Positions 51,613 through 60,586 of a stretch of DNA of 64,000 nt are shown in pieces. Both the position numbers and the translations under genes were made by a program. The notes under the pieces are model-generated. The model made no database searches. It had not been told where the DNA came from and was given only the letters and a program-made list of their open reading frames with translations. The DNA is taken from contig NZ_VFPQ01000001.1 of assembly GCF_006716785.1 (NCBI RefSeq), positions 2,542,001 through 2,606,000 on the forward strand, read 5' to 3'. The DNA is from Thermopolyspora flexuosa. Lineage in GTDB: Bacteria; Actinomycetota; Actinomycetes; Streptosporangiales; Streptosporangiaceae. The stretch's first letter is position 1; the number at the start of each line of letters is the position of its first letter.

Positions 51613-52245
51613 ATGCATGTGCTTTTCTTCATCGGATCGTGTCTGCTGCTCGCCATGATCCCCGGGGTCAGCTCGGCGGTGATCCTGCGGCAGACACTGC
51701 GCGGCGGACGGTCGCAGGGGATCGCGGCCACGCTCGGCAACGAGACCGGGGTGCTGCTGTGGGCGCTGGCCGCGGTCTTCGGGCTGTCGGCGCTGGTCAT
51801 CGCCTCGCAGATCGCCTACGACGTGATGCGCATCGTGGGCGCGGTGGTGCTGGTGGTCATCGGGGTGCAGTCGCTGTGGCAGTCCCGGCGGGGCCGTACC
51901 GGCCCGTCCCGGCAGGAGGCGGCCGAGGAGCGGGCACCGGTCCACGGGTGGCGGCGCTCGTACCTGCTGGGCCTGGCCACGATCCTGGCCAACCCGAAGG
52001 CGGCCGTGTTCGCGGTCTCCTTCCTGCCCCAGTTCGTGCCCGCCGGGGCCAACGTGCCGCTCACGCTGACCCTGCTCGCGCTGATCTGGGTCACCGTGGA
52101 CACCCTGTGGTACCTGGCGTTCGTCTGGTTCGTCGGCCGGCTGCGGCTGGTGTTCGACCGCCCCGCCGTACGGCGCCGCATGGAGCAGATCTCCGGCGTG
52201 GTGCTGATCGGGCTGGGCGTACGGCTCGCGGCGGACGCCCCCTGA
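51613..52245 (+). CDS. LysE/RhtB-family exporter
   Basis: This 210-aa protein has about six membrane helices. It shows the LysE family's start FFIGSCLLLAMIPGVSSAVILRQTL with the proline-glycine turn, SQGIAATLGNETGVLLWALAAVFGL, and FLLGL-like YLLGLATILANPKAAVFAVSFLPQFV. It probably exports amino acids or related molecules. The 230-base gap before it includes AATAAATC near 51565, a possible -10. Confidence 0.9.
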   Translation: MHVLFFIGSCLLLAMIPGVSSAVILRQTLRGGRSQGIAATLGNETGVLLWALAAVFGLSALVIASQIAYDVMRIVGAVVLVVIGVQSLWQSRRGRTGPSRQEAAEERAPVHGWRRSYLLGLATILANPKAAVFAVSFLPQFVPAGANVPLTLTLLALIWVTVDTLWYLAFVWFVGRLRLVFDRPAVRRRMEQISGVVLIGLGVRLAADAP

Positions 52246-52326
52246 CCTCCCGCCGGACGGGCCGGCCGCGCACCGGGTGCCCGCGCGCCAGATGGTCGGC
52301 CGCCCGGTGCGGTCCCGCCCCGGTGA

Positions 52327-52839
52327 TCAGCGGCCCGCGCGGGACGGCGCGGGGGAGGAGGCCTTTCCGGCGGCCTCGCGGGCGCGGTCGGCGCACATCC
52401 GGGCGGCCGCCTGCCGGATGCGGTGCATGATCGTCTCGAGGGTGCGCAGCGTGTCCAGGTCGAGATAGGACAGCAGGGCGCGGAAGTGCTCGTTGCCGGC
52501 GTCGATGAGCCGGTCGGCGAGCGCCCGGCCCTCGGCGGTGAGGCGCACGCGGCGCACCCGCCGGTCGGCGGGGTCCTCGTGGCGCTCCACCAGGCGGTGG
52601 TTGACCAGGCGGTCGACGATCCCGGTGACGGTCGCGAGCCCGACGCCGAGGCTGCGGGCCAGATCCTGGCCGGACTGCGAGCCGTGGAACGCCAGGATCA
52701 TGATCACTTTCAGCTGGCGTATCGTCAGATTCGAGTCGAGCAGCGGCGACGACCGGTCGTGGGCCAGCGCCCGGGCCAGGTCGCGCTGGACCTCGATGAT
52801 CCGGCCGATCACCCTGCTGCGTTCGTCACCGTCGTCCAC
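52327..52839 (-). CDS. MarR-family transcriptional regulator
   Basis: This 170-aa winged-helix protein has LTIRQLKVIMILAFHGSQSGQDLARSLGVGLATVTGIVDRLVNHRLVERHEDPADRRVRRVRLTAEG as its DNA-binding region (only the core DPADRRVRRVRLT is diagnostic, ~95-115). GTG is the start. It is transcribed divergently from the RND pump, the classical layout for a MarR repressor of an efflux gene that is released by the pump's substrates. Confidence 0.92.
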   Translation of the reverse strand: MDDGDERSRVIGRIIEVQRDLARALAHDRSSPLLDSNLTIRQLKVIMILAFHGSQSGQDLARSLGVGLATVTGIVDRLVNHRLVERHEDPADRRVRRVRLTAEGRALADRLIDAGNEHFRALLSYLDLDTLRTLETIMHRIRQAAARMCADRAREAAGKASSPAPSRAGR

Positions 52840-52870
52840 GTCAATCCTTTCCCGCGCGGCCAGGCTACCA

Positions 52871-52916
52871 GCAGTTCAACACCGCGCTAAATATTCGCCT
52901 CGCGCAAAGTGTTAGG
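52871..52916. promoter_or_regulatory. Divergent promoter/operator region between marR-type gene and pump
   Basis: This AT-rich segment holds an imperfect inverted repeat: AACAC-x-GCGC (from 52878) and GCGC-AAA-GTGTT (to 52913) around TAAATATT. It is the only AT-rich stretch between the divergent genes and is the likely MarR site. Exact -35 and -10 boxes are unclear. Confidence 0.4.
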
Positions 52917-52983
52917 GTGGGTCGAAAGAATCGCCGGAGAACACGGCCCACACGGCCGCACGACTCTTGAGAAGGAGACCCCA

Positions 52984-53046
52984 GTGAGCGAGCAGAGCGA
53001 GGCCCCGGCCGCCGCGGCCTCCGGCCCGGCGGGAGGCCGGGCATGA
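52984..53046 (+). CDS. 20-aa leader ORF coupled to the RND pump gene
   Basis: GTG at 52984 has a strong AAGGAG ending 6 bases upstream, better than any site near the pump's own ATG. The frame encodes MSEQSEAPAAAASGPAGGRA and stops with a TGA that overlaps the pump's ATG (ATGA). It is in a different frame from the pump. It probably serves to load ribosomes onto the pump gene by translational coupling. Confidence 0.5.
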   Translation: MSEQSEAPAAAASGPAGGRA

Positions 53047-56000
53047 CCGGCCTGGCACGGCTGAGCCTCACCAACCGGGCGCTGATCATCCTGATCGCGG
53101 TACTGCTCGGCGGATTCGGCCTGTACGCGATCCCCTCGCTCAAACAGCAGCTGCTGCCCTCGCTGTCCTACCCGGCAGCGTTCATCGTGGCCCCGTACCA
53201 GGGTGCCTCCCCGCAGATCGTCGAGGAGCAGGTCACCCAGCCGATCGAGGACGCCGTCAAGGGCATCGCCGGGGTCACCGCGATCAACTCCACCTCCCGC
53301 GACGGCGCCGCCCAGATCCAGGTCGAGTTCGAGTACGGCACCGACGTCGACAACGCCGTCGCCCAGCTCCAGCAGGCCGTCGGCCGCGTGAGCTCCCGCC
53401 TGCCCGACGGCGTCGACCCCCGGGTGATCGCCGGCAGCACCGACGACCTGCCGGTCATGGTCCTCGCCGTCGGCGACGGCGGCGACCCCCGCGGCATGCT
53501 CGACAAGATCGAGCGCGTCATGGTGCCCGAGCTGCGCCGCATCGAGGGCGTGCGCGAGGTCACCGTCACCGGCGCCCGCGAGGAGACCCTCGTCATCCAC
53601 CCCGACCACGGCAAGCTGTTCCGGCTCGGCATCCCCGTCACCGCCATCGCCGACGCGCTGCGCGTCAACGGCACCCCGATCCCGGCGGGCACCGTCACCA
53701 CCGACGGGCGCAGCCTCACCGTCGAGGTCGGCAGCCGCGTCGAGACCATCGACCAGCTCAAGAACCTCTACCTCACCCCGAGCCCGCAGGCAGCCGCACC
53801 GGCCGCCGGCCAGAACCCCCTGGCCGGAGCCGGCGCCGCGACCGCCCGGCCCAAGCCGGTACGGCTCGGCGACGTCGCGATCTTCGAGCGCAAGCCCGCC
53901 GACACCACCACGCTCACCCGCACCGACGGCGCAAGCAGCCTCGGCGTCTCCATCACCATGACCCCCGACGGCAACGCCGTCGCCATCTCCCGCGCGGTCA
54001 ACGACAAGCTCGGCGACCTGGTGCGCGCGCTCGGCGACTCCGCCCCCATCACCGTCGTCTTCGACCAGGCCCCCTACGTCGAAAAGTCGATCAAGAACCT
54101 CACCACCGAGGGCCTGCTCGGCCTGGTGTTCGCGGTCGCCGTCATACTGGTGTTCCTGCTGTCGGTCCGCTCCACCCTGGTCACCGCGGTGTCGATCCCG
54201 CTGTCGGTGGTGATCGCGCTGCTCGCGCTGTGGATCGGCGACCACTCGCTCAACCTGCTCACCCTCGGCGGCCTCACCATCGCCATCGGCCGCGTCGTCG
54301 ACGACTCGATCGTGGTGCTGGAGAACATCAAGCGCCACCTGTCGTACGGCGAGCCGAAACAGCAGGCCATCATCACCGCCGTCCGCGAGGTCGCCGGCGC
54401 CGTCACCGCCTCCACCCTCACCACCGTCGCGGTGTTCGCCCCGATCGCGCTCGTCGGCGGCATGGTCGGCGAGCTGTTCGCCCCGTTCGGGATCACGGTC
54501 ACGGTGGCGCTGCTCGCCTCCCTGCTGGTGTCGCTCACCGTCATCCCCGTCCTCGCCTACTGGTTCCTGCCCGCCCCCAAGGTCACCGGCGAGCAGGCCC
54601 GCAAGGTACGCGAGGAGGCCGAGCGCAAGGAGCTGCGCAACCCGCTGCAGCGCGCCTACCTGCCGGTGCTGCGCTTCGCCACCCGCCGCCGCCTCACCAC
54701 CGTGGTGATCGGCCTGGTGGTGTTCGCCGGCACCATGGCCCTGCTGCCCGGGCTGAAGACCAACTTCATCGACTCCAGCGGCCAGGACACCTTCCAGATG
54801 AGCCAGCGCATGCCCACCGGCACCGACCTGGCCACCACCGACGAGGCCGCCAAGAAGGTCGAGAAGGTCCTGTCCGAGGTCGACGGCATCGCCTCGTACC
54901 AGGTCAGCGTCGGCACCGGCGGCACCTTCGCGTTCGGCGCGGGCAGCCCCGACCGCGCCGCCTACTCCGTCCGCCTCGAGGAAGACGCCGACGGCGCCGA
55001 GGTCCAGGAGACGCTCCGGCGGCGGCTCGCCGAGATCGACGGCATCGGCACCGTCACCGTCGGCGGCGCCGAGGAGGGCGGCTTCAACGTCAACCAGCTC
55101 GAGGTCGTGGTCAAGGGCCCCGACATGGACGCCCTCAAGACCGCCTCCGCCGCGGTCGCCGACGCCATGTCCCGCATCGACGGCGTACGCGACGTCAGCG
55201 ACAACCTCGAGGACAGCGGCGAACGCATCCAGGTGCAGGTGAACCGGCGCGAGGCCGCCCGCCACGGCCTCACCGAGGCCCAGATCGGCCAGATCGTCGC
55301 CCAGGCGTTCCGCGGCGCCACCATCGGCCGCATCGACCTCGACGGCCGCCCCGGCGACATCATCCTGCGCACCGGCGACGCCCCCAAGGACCTCAAGGAG
55401 ATCCGCGACCTGGCCCTGCCCGGCCAGGGCGGCGTCGTCAAGCTCTCCCAGGTCGCCGACGTCAAGCGGGTCGAAGGCCCCCAGCAGATCTCCCGCAGCG
55501 ACGGCGAGCGCACCGCCCGCGTCACCGGCACCGCCGAGGTCACCGACCTCGGCCGGGTCAGCGCCGAGCTGTCCGACGCGCTGGAGAGGCTCTCCCTGCC
55601 CGCCGGGGTCGGCTACGAGATCGCCGGTGTCAGCGCCGAGCAGGACGAGGCGTTCGAGCAGCTCGGCCTGGCCATGCTCGCCGCCACCGCCATCGTCTTC
55701 CTGATCATGGTGGCGACGTTCCGCAGCCTGATCCAGCCGCTGATCCTGCTGGTGTCGATCCCGTTCGCCGCCACCGGCGCGATCGGCCTGCTCCGGCTCA
55801 CCGACACCCCGATGGGCGTGCCCGCCCTCATCGGCATGCTCATGCTCATCGGCATCGTGGTCACCAACGCGATCGTGCTCATCGACCTGATCAACCAGTA
55901 CCGCCGCCAGGGCATGGGCATCACCGAGGCGGTGCTCGAGGGCGGCCGCCGCCGCCTGCGGCCCATCCTGATGACCGCCGTCGCCACCATCTGCGCCCTG

Positions 56001-56225
56001 ATCCCCATGGCGCTCGGCATCACCGGCGAGGGCGGGTTCATCTCCCAGCCGCTGGCGATCGTCGTCATCGGCGGCCTGGTCTCCTCCACCCTGCTCACGC
56101 TCGTGCTGGTCCCGACCCTCTACACGATGGTCGAGCGCACCCGCCGGCGGCTGCGCCGCGACGGCGACGCCGAGACGCCCAAGGTCGCCCCGGACCCCCA
56201 GCCGGAGCCCGCGCCCGCCGGCTGA
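53043..56225 (+). CDS. RND-family efflux permease (HAE1/SwrC-like)
   Basis: This 1060-aa pump has the AcrB plan: a first helix (RALIILIAVLLGGFGLYAI), a periplasmic-type loop, a TM bundle, then the repeat. TM4 carries the proton-relay Asp pair in GRVVDDSIVVLENIKRHL. The second half shows FRSLIQPLILLVSIPFA and MLIGIVVTNAIVLIDLINQYR. Gram-positive members lack outer-membrane partners and act alone, as SwrC does, on lipopeptides or drugs. A short Ala/Gly/Pro-rich insert lies near residue 250. MarR control is likely. Confidence 0.93.
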   Translation: MTGLARLSLTNRALIILIAVLLGGFGLYAIPSLKQQLLPSLSYPAAFIVAPYQGASPQIVEEQVTQPIEDAVKGIAGVTAINSTSRDGAAQIQVEFEYGTDVDNAVAQLQQAVGRVSSRLPDGVDPRVIAGSTDDLPVMVLAVGDGGDPRGMLDKIERVMVPELRRIEGVREVTVTGAREETLVIHPDHGKLFRLGIPVTAIADALRVNGTPIPAGTVTTDGRSLTVEVGSRVETIDQLKNLYLTPSPQAAAPAAGQNPLAGAGAATARPKPVRLGDVAIFERKPADTTTLTRTDGASSLGVSITMTPDGNAVAISRAVNDKLGDLVRALGDSAPITVVFDQAPYVEKSIKNLTTEGLLGLVFAVAVILVFLLSVRSTLVTAVSIPLSVVIALLALWIGDHSLNLLTLGGLTIAIGRVVDDSIVVLENIKRHLSYGEPKQQAIITAVREVAGAVTASTLTTVAVFAPIALVGGMVGELFAPFGITVTVALLASLLVSLTVIPVLAYWFLPAPKVTGEQARKVREEAERKELRNPLQRAYLPVLRFATRRRLTTVVIGLVVFAGTMALLPGLKTNFIDSSGQDTFQMSQRMPTGTDLATTDEAAKKVEKVLSEVDGIASYQVSVGTGGTFAFGAGSPDRAAYSVRLEEDADGAEVQETLRRRLAEIDGIGTVTVGGAEEGGFNVNQLEVVVKGPDMDALKTASAAVADAMSRIDGVRDVSDNLEDSGERIQVQVNRREAARHGLTEAQIGQIVAQAFRGATIGRIDLDGRPGDIILRTGDAPKDLKEIRDLALPGQGGVVKLSQVADVKRVEGPQQISRSDGERTARVTGTAEVTDLGRVSAELSDALERLSLPAGVGYEIAGVSAEQDEAFEQLGLAMLAATAIVFLIMVATFRSLIQPLILLVSIPFAATGAIGLLRLTDTPMGVPALIGMLMLIGIVVTNAIVLIDLINQYRRQGMGITEAVLEGGRRRLRPILMTAVATICALIPMALGITGEGGFISQPLAIVVIGGLVSSTLLTLVLVPTLYTMVERTRRRLRRDGDAETPKVAPDPQPEPAPAG

Positions 56226-56315
56226 CCGGCACGCCGTACCGGCACACCTGTCGATCAACACGCCCGCGCCCCGGCCACCGCGCACCCGGTGGCCGGGGCG
56301 CGGCCGCGCCCGCCC

Positions 56316-56321
56316 TAGACT
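56316..56321 (+). promoter_or_regulatory. -10 hexamer of leaderless purB
   Basis: TAGACT (56316-56321) ends 8 bases before the purB GTG, with no purine-rich ribosome site between. Confidence 0.5.
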
Positions 56322-56329
56322 GGGGCGGC

Positions 56330-57763
56330 GTGAGCACCGCCAAGCCGCGTATCCCGAACGTTCTCGCCACCCGTTACGCCTCCCCGGAGCTGGCCCGCCT
56401 GTGGTCGGCCGAACACAAGGTGGTGCTGGAGCGCCGCCTGTGGCTGGCCGTGCTCAAAGCCCAGGCCGACCTCGGCGTCCCCGTCGACCCGGGCGTGATC
56501 GCCGACTACGAGAAGGTGATCGACCAGGTCGACCTCGCCTCGATCGCCGAGCGGGAGCGCGTCACCCGCCACGACGTCAAGGCCCGCATCGAGGAGTTCA
56601 ACGCCCTCGCCGGGCACGAGGACGTGCACAAGGGCATGACCTCCCGCGACCTCACCGAGAACGTCGAGCAGCTGCAGATCCGCGACAGCCTGCTGCACGT
56701 GCGCGACCGCTGCGTGGCGATCCTCGCCCGCCTGGGCCGCCTCGCCGCCGAGCACGCCGGGTTGGTGATGGCCGGCCGCTCGCACAACGTCGCCGCCCAG
56801 GCCACCACCCTCGGCAAGCGGTTCGCCACCGCCGCCGAGGAGCTGCTCGTCGCCTACCGGCGGCTGGAGGAGCTCATCGAGCACCTGCCGCTGCGCGGCA
56901 TCAAGGGCCCGGTCGGCACCGCCCAGGACATGCTCGACCTGCTCGGCGGCGACCACGCCCGCCTCGCCGAGCTGGAGGACCGCGTCGCCGCCCACCTCGG
57001 CTTTGCCCGCCGGTTCACCAGCGTCGGCCAGGTGTATCCGCGGTCGCTCGACTACGAGGTGGTCACCACCCTGGTCCAGCTCGCCGCCGCGCCCTCCAGC
57101 CTCGCCAAGACCATCCGCCTGATGGCCGGGCACGAGCTGGTCACCGAGGGCTTCACCCCCGGCCAGGTCGGCTCCTCGGCGATGCCGCACAAGATGAACA
57201 CCCGCTCCTGCGAGCGGGTCAACGGCCTGGCGGTCATCCTGCGCGGGTACGCGTCCATGGTCGGCGAGCTCGCCGGCGACCAGTGGAACGAGGGCGACGT
57301 GTCCTGCTCGGTGGTGCGCCGCGTCGCGCTGCCCGACGCCTTCTTCGCCTTCGACGGCCTGGCCGAGACCATGCTCACCGTGCTCGACGAGTTCGGCGCG
57401 TTCCCCGCCGTCATCGCCGCCGAGCTCGAGCGGTACCTGCCGTTCCTCGCCACCACCAAGATGCTCATCGCCGCGGTACGGCACGGCGTCGGCCGGGAGA
57501 CCGCCCACGAGATCATCAAGGAGCACGCGGTCGCCTCCGCGCTGCACATGCGGGAGACCGGCGGCGCCAACCCGCTGCTCGACCGGCTCGCCGCCGACGA
57601 GCGCTTCCCGCTCGACCGGGCCGCGCTCGACGCGCTGCTCGCCGACCGCGCCGCGTTCACCGGCGCCGCCGCCCAGCAGGTCGCCGCGGTCACCGACCGC
57701 ATCGCCGAGATCACCGCCCGCCACCCGGAGGCCGCCGCCTACACCCCCGGGCCCATCCTGTGA
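56330..57763 (+). CDS. purB: Adenylosuccinate lyase
   Basis: PurB acts twice in purine synthesis, releasing fumarate from SAICAR and from adenylosuccinate. The 477-aa protein has RYASPELARLWS at the start, HKGMTSRDLTENVEQLQ, MAGRSHNVAAQATTLGKRFA and the flexible signature loop GSSAMPHKMNTRSCERVNGL with the catalytic Ser. The GTG start gives the family's usual N-terminus. It stands as a single gene. Confidence 0.95.
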   Translation: MSTAKPRIPNVLATRYASPELARLWSAEHKVVLERRLWLAVLKAQADLGVPVDPGVIADYEKVIDQVDLASIAERERVTRHDVKARIEEFNALAGHEDVHKGMTSRDLTENVEQLQIRDSLLHVRDRCVAILARLGRLAAEHAGLVMAGRSHNVAAQATTLGKRFATAAEELLVAYRRLEELIEHLPLRGIKGPVGTAQDMLDLLGGDHARLAELEDRVAAHLGFARRFTSVGQVYPRSLDYEVVTTLVQLAAAPSSLAKTIRLMAGHELVTEGFTPGQVGSSAMPHKMNTRSCERVNGLAVILRGYASMVGELAGDQWNEGDVSCSVVRRVALPDAFFAFDGLAETMLTVLDEFGAFPAVIAAELERYLPFLATTKMLIAAVRHGVGRETAHEIIKEHAVASALHMRETGGANPLLDRLAADERFPLDRAALDALLADRAAFTGAAAQQVAAVTDRIAEITARHPEAAAYTPGPIL

Positions 57764-58070
57764 CCGTGCCGCCCACCCGCCTGTAGCGGCCGCGACCCGG
57801 CTCGCCAGGCGGGTGGGGGAGAACGGCCGGGCGGCCCGAGGGCGGCAGCGGATCCCGGGCGGCACGCCCCGGGTGAAGGCCGCATCCGCACACGCCGCGG
57901 GACGGCGACGCCCCGGCCTGCCGTACCGTTCCCGCCCGCGGGCCCTTGGGAACGGCCCCGCCGGGATCCCACCCGGTACGGCCCGGCGGCCCCGGCAGCC
58001 TGCGCGCCCATCCGCACCCTCCCGCGGGTCCGCACGCTTCCGGCCCGGGAGCCGGCGGCCGGAAAACGGT
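57764..58070. other. Gene-free stretch between purB and the tipA-like gene
   Basis: About 300 GC-rich bases hold no credible gene. The promoter of the next gene begins at its end. Confidence 0.55.
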
Positions 58071-58101
58071 TTGACCCTCACGCTACGTGAGACTTCAAGG
58101 T
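58071..58101 (+). promoter_or_regulatory. MerR-type promoter with operator in a 19-bp spacer
   Basis: TTGACC (58071-58076) and CAAGGT (58096-58101) are 19 bases apart, the overlong spacer that MerR activators untwist. Within the spacer CTCACG-CTA-CGTGAG (58077-58091) is a perfect dyad, close to known tipA and related operators. It points to autoactivation of the gene at 58133. Confidence 0.8.
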
Positions 58102-58132
58102 AGGGCCCCGTAAGGAAACGAGGGGGAGAGGC

Positions 58133-58897
58133 GTGAGCGGGTACTCGGTCGGCCAGGTCGCCCGGCTGGCCGGAGTGACGGTGCGCACGCTGCACCACTA
58201 CGACGAGATCGGGCTGCTCAGCCCGAGCGAACGCACCGCCGCAGGCTACCGCCGCTACACCGAGGCGGACCTCGACCGGCTGCAGCGGGTGCTGTTCTAC
58301 CGGGAGCTGGGATTCCCCCTGGAGGAGATCGCGACCATCCTGGATCGGCCCGGCACCGACCCGCTCACCCACCTGCGGCGCCGACGCGAGCTGCTGTCCC
58401 GCGAGATACGGCGCCTGCAGCGCATGGTCGCGGCCATCGACAAGGCGATGGAGGCACACCGAATGGGCATCTCGCTCACGCCCGAGGAGCGGCGCGAGGT
58501 CTTCGGCGACTTCCGCCCCGAGGACTACGCCGACGAGGCCGAGCAACGCTGGGGCGGCTCCGACGCGTACGCCGAATCCCGCCGCCGCACCGCCGCCTAC
58601 GGCAAGCAGGACTGGCAGCGGATCAAGGCCGAGTGGGGCGAGCTGGTCAACGGCTTCGCCGCCGCGTTCACCGCGGGCGAGCCCGCCGACGGGGAGGTGG
58701 CGACCGGCCTGGCCGAGCGGCACCGCCGCCACATCAGCACGTGGTTCTACGAGTGCGGCTACCAGATGCACAAGGGCCTGGCGGACCTGTACGTCGCCGA
58801 CGAACGGTTCACCGTCCACTTCGACCGGCTCGCACCGGGCCTGGCCGCATACGTCCACGACGCGATCCACGCCAACGCCGCCCGCGCGGGCGCCTGA
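58133..58897 (+). CDS. TipA-like MerR-family regulator
   Basis: This 254-aa protein has a MerR HTH (YSVGQVARLAGVTVRTLHHYDEIGLLSPSERTAAGYRRY, residues ~4-42), a coiled dimer helix (~75-110) and a TipAS-type drug-sensing domain (~115-250), e.g. WFYECGYQMHKGLADLYVADERF. TipA proteins capture thiopeptides and other drugs. The Cys that bonds covalently to thiostrepton in Streptomyces may be the one in YECGYQM. AGGGGGAG precedes the GTG start. Confidence 0.92.
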   Translation: MSGYSVGQVARLAGVTVRTLHHYDEIGLLSPSERTAAGYRRYTEADLDRLQRVLFYRELGFPLEEIATILDRPGTDPLTHLRRRRELLSREIRRLQRMVAAIDKAMEAHRMGISLTPEERREVFGDFRPEDYADEAEQRWGGSDAYAESRRRTAAYGKQDWQRIKAEWGELVNGFAAAFTAGEPADGEVATGLAERHRRHISTWFYECGYQMHKGLADLYVADERFTVHFDRLAPGLAAYVHDAIHANAARAGA

Positions 58898-59022
58898 CAC
58901 GTCACCCGCGCCGGACCGCATCGATCCGGTCCGGCGCGGGACGTCCGGCGAGGGTGGCCGGCGGCCGGTTCAGGCGGCGGTCCGCCGGGCCGCGCGAGGG
59001 CCGGCCGTACCGGGCCCGCCGG

Positions 59023-60000
59023 TCACCAGCGGTGATGCACCTGCGGGCGGATCAGCTCGTCGTAGACCGCGCGCACCTGCTCGTGCACCGGCTCCGGCAG
59101 CGGGTCGAACGCGGCGGCGGCCGCGTTCGCGCGGGCCTGCTCCGGGTTGCGCGCCCCCGGGATCACCACGCTCACCCCCGGCTGGTCGATCACCCAGCGC
59201 AGCGCGAACTGCGCCATGGTCATGCCCTCCGGCACCAGCGGGGCCAGCCGCGCCACCGCCTCCAGCCCGCTCTCGAAGTCGACGCCGGAGAACGTCTCGC
59301 CCACGTCGAACGCCTCGCCGCGCCGGTTGAAGGTGCGGTGGTCGTTGGCGGGGAACACGGTGTCGCGGCCGTAGCGGCCGGACAGCAGGCCGCTGGCGAG
59401 CGGCACCCGCGCGATGATGCCCACCCCGGCCTCGGCGGCCGCGGGCAGCACCCGCTCCAGCGGCTTGAGCCGGAACGCGTTGAGGATGATCTGCACCGTC
59501 GCCACGCCCGGCCGGGCGATCGCGGTCAGCGCCTCCTCGCAGGTCTCCACGCTCACCCCGTAGGCGGCGATGCGGCCCTCCTCGACGAGCGTGTCGAGCG
59601 CGTCGAACACCGCGTCGGTCGAGTACACGGGGGTGGGCGGGCAGTGCAGCTGCACCAGGTCGATCGTGTCCACCCCCAGGTTCTTCCGCGACCGGTCGTT
59701 CCACGCGCGGAAGTTCTCCAGGGTGTACGCCGAGGGGTCCTGCGGCACCCGGCGGCCCATCTTGGTGGCCACCATCACCTCCGGGTGCTCCTTGAGCAGC
59801 CTGCCGACCAGCCGCTCGCTGCGGCCGTCCCCGTAGACGTCGGCGGTGTCGAAGAAGGTGATGCCGGATTCGACGGCGGCGCGCAGCGTCGCGAGGGCCT
59901 GCTCCTCGTCCACGTCGCCCCAGTCGGCGCCGAGCTGCCAGGTGCCCAGCCCGACGACGCCCACCTGCCTGCCGGTCCTGCCCAGCGTTCGCTGTTCCAT
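59023..60000 (-). CDS. Aldo/keto reductase
   Basis: This 325-aa NADPH-dependent oxidoreductase has the AKR tetrad: Asp in FFDTADVYGDGRSE, Tyr in the same motif, Lys in VMVATKMGRR and His in IDLVQLHCPP. The cofactor loop is present as SVVIPGARNPEQARANAAA. Members reduce aldehydes, ketones or sugars. The start at 60000 gives the usual MEQRTLGRTGRQV. No functional partner adjoins. Confidence 0.93.
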   Translation of the reverse strand: MEQRTLGRTGRQVGVVGLGTWQLGADWGDVDEEQALATLRAAVESGITFFDTADVYGDGRSERLVGRLLKEHPEVMVATKMGRRVPQDPSAYTLENFRAWNDRSRKNLGVDTIDLVQLHCPPTPVYSTDAVFDALDTLVEEGRIAAYGVSVETCEEALTAIARPGVATVQIILNAFRLKPLERVLPAAAEAGVGIIARVPLASGLLSGRYGRDTVFPANDHRTFNRRGEAFDVGETFSGVDFESGLEAVARLAPLVPEGMTMAQFALRWVIDQPGVSVVIPGARNPEQARANAAAAAFDPLPEPVHEQVRAVYDELIRPQVHHRW

Positions 60001-60055
60001 GGCCACCAGTATTCCGGAGCCCTCGCCCCGGCCGTTCACGTGGTCACGGGGCCGG

Positions 60056-60478
<423 letters not shown>

Positions 60479-60586
60479 CGGTAACCGGTCAGCCGCTCAG
60501 CGTCGATCACCGGCACCCGGCCCGTCCTCGGCGCTTCCACAGGACACATGTGATCGGCCGAATCCCGTGCGGGGACCTCGGCGAGC

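Noticed and set aside
52887-56285. An 1132-codon open frame antisense to the RND pump
   Set aside because: The product is repetitive Gly/Asp/Val/His sequence, the expected mirror of GC-biased codons, and the sense strand clearly encodes the pump.
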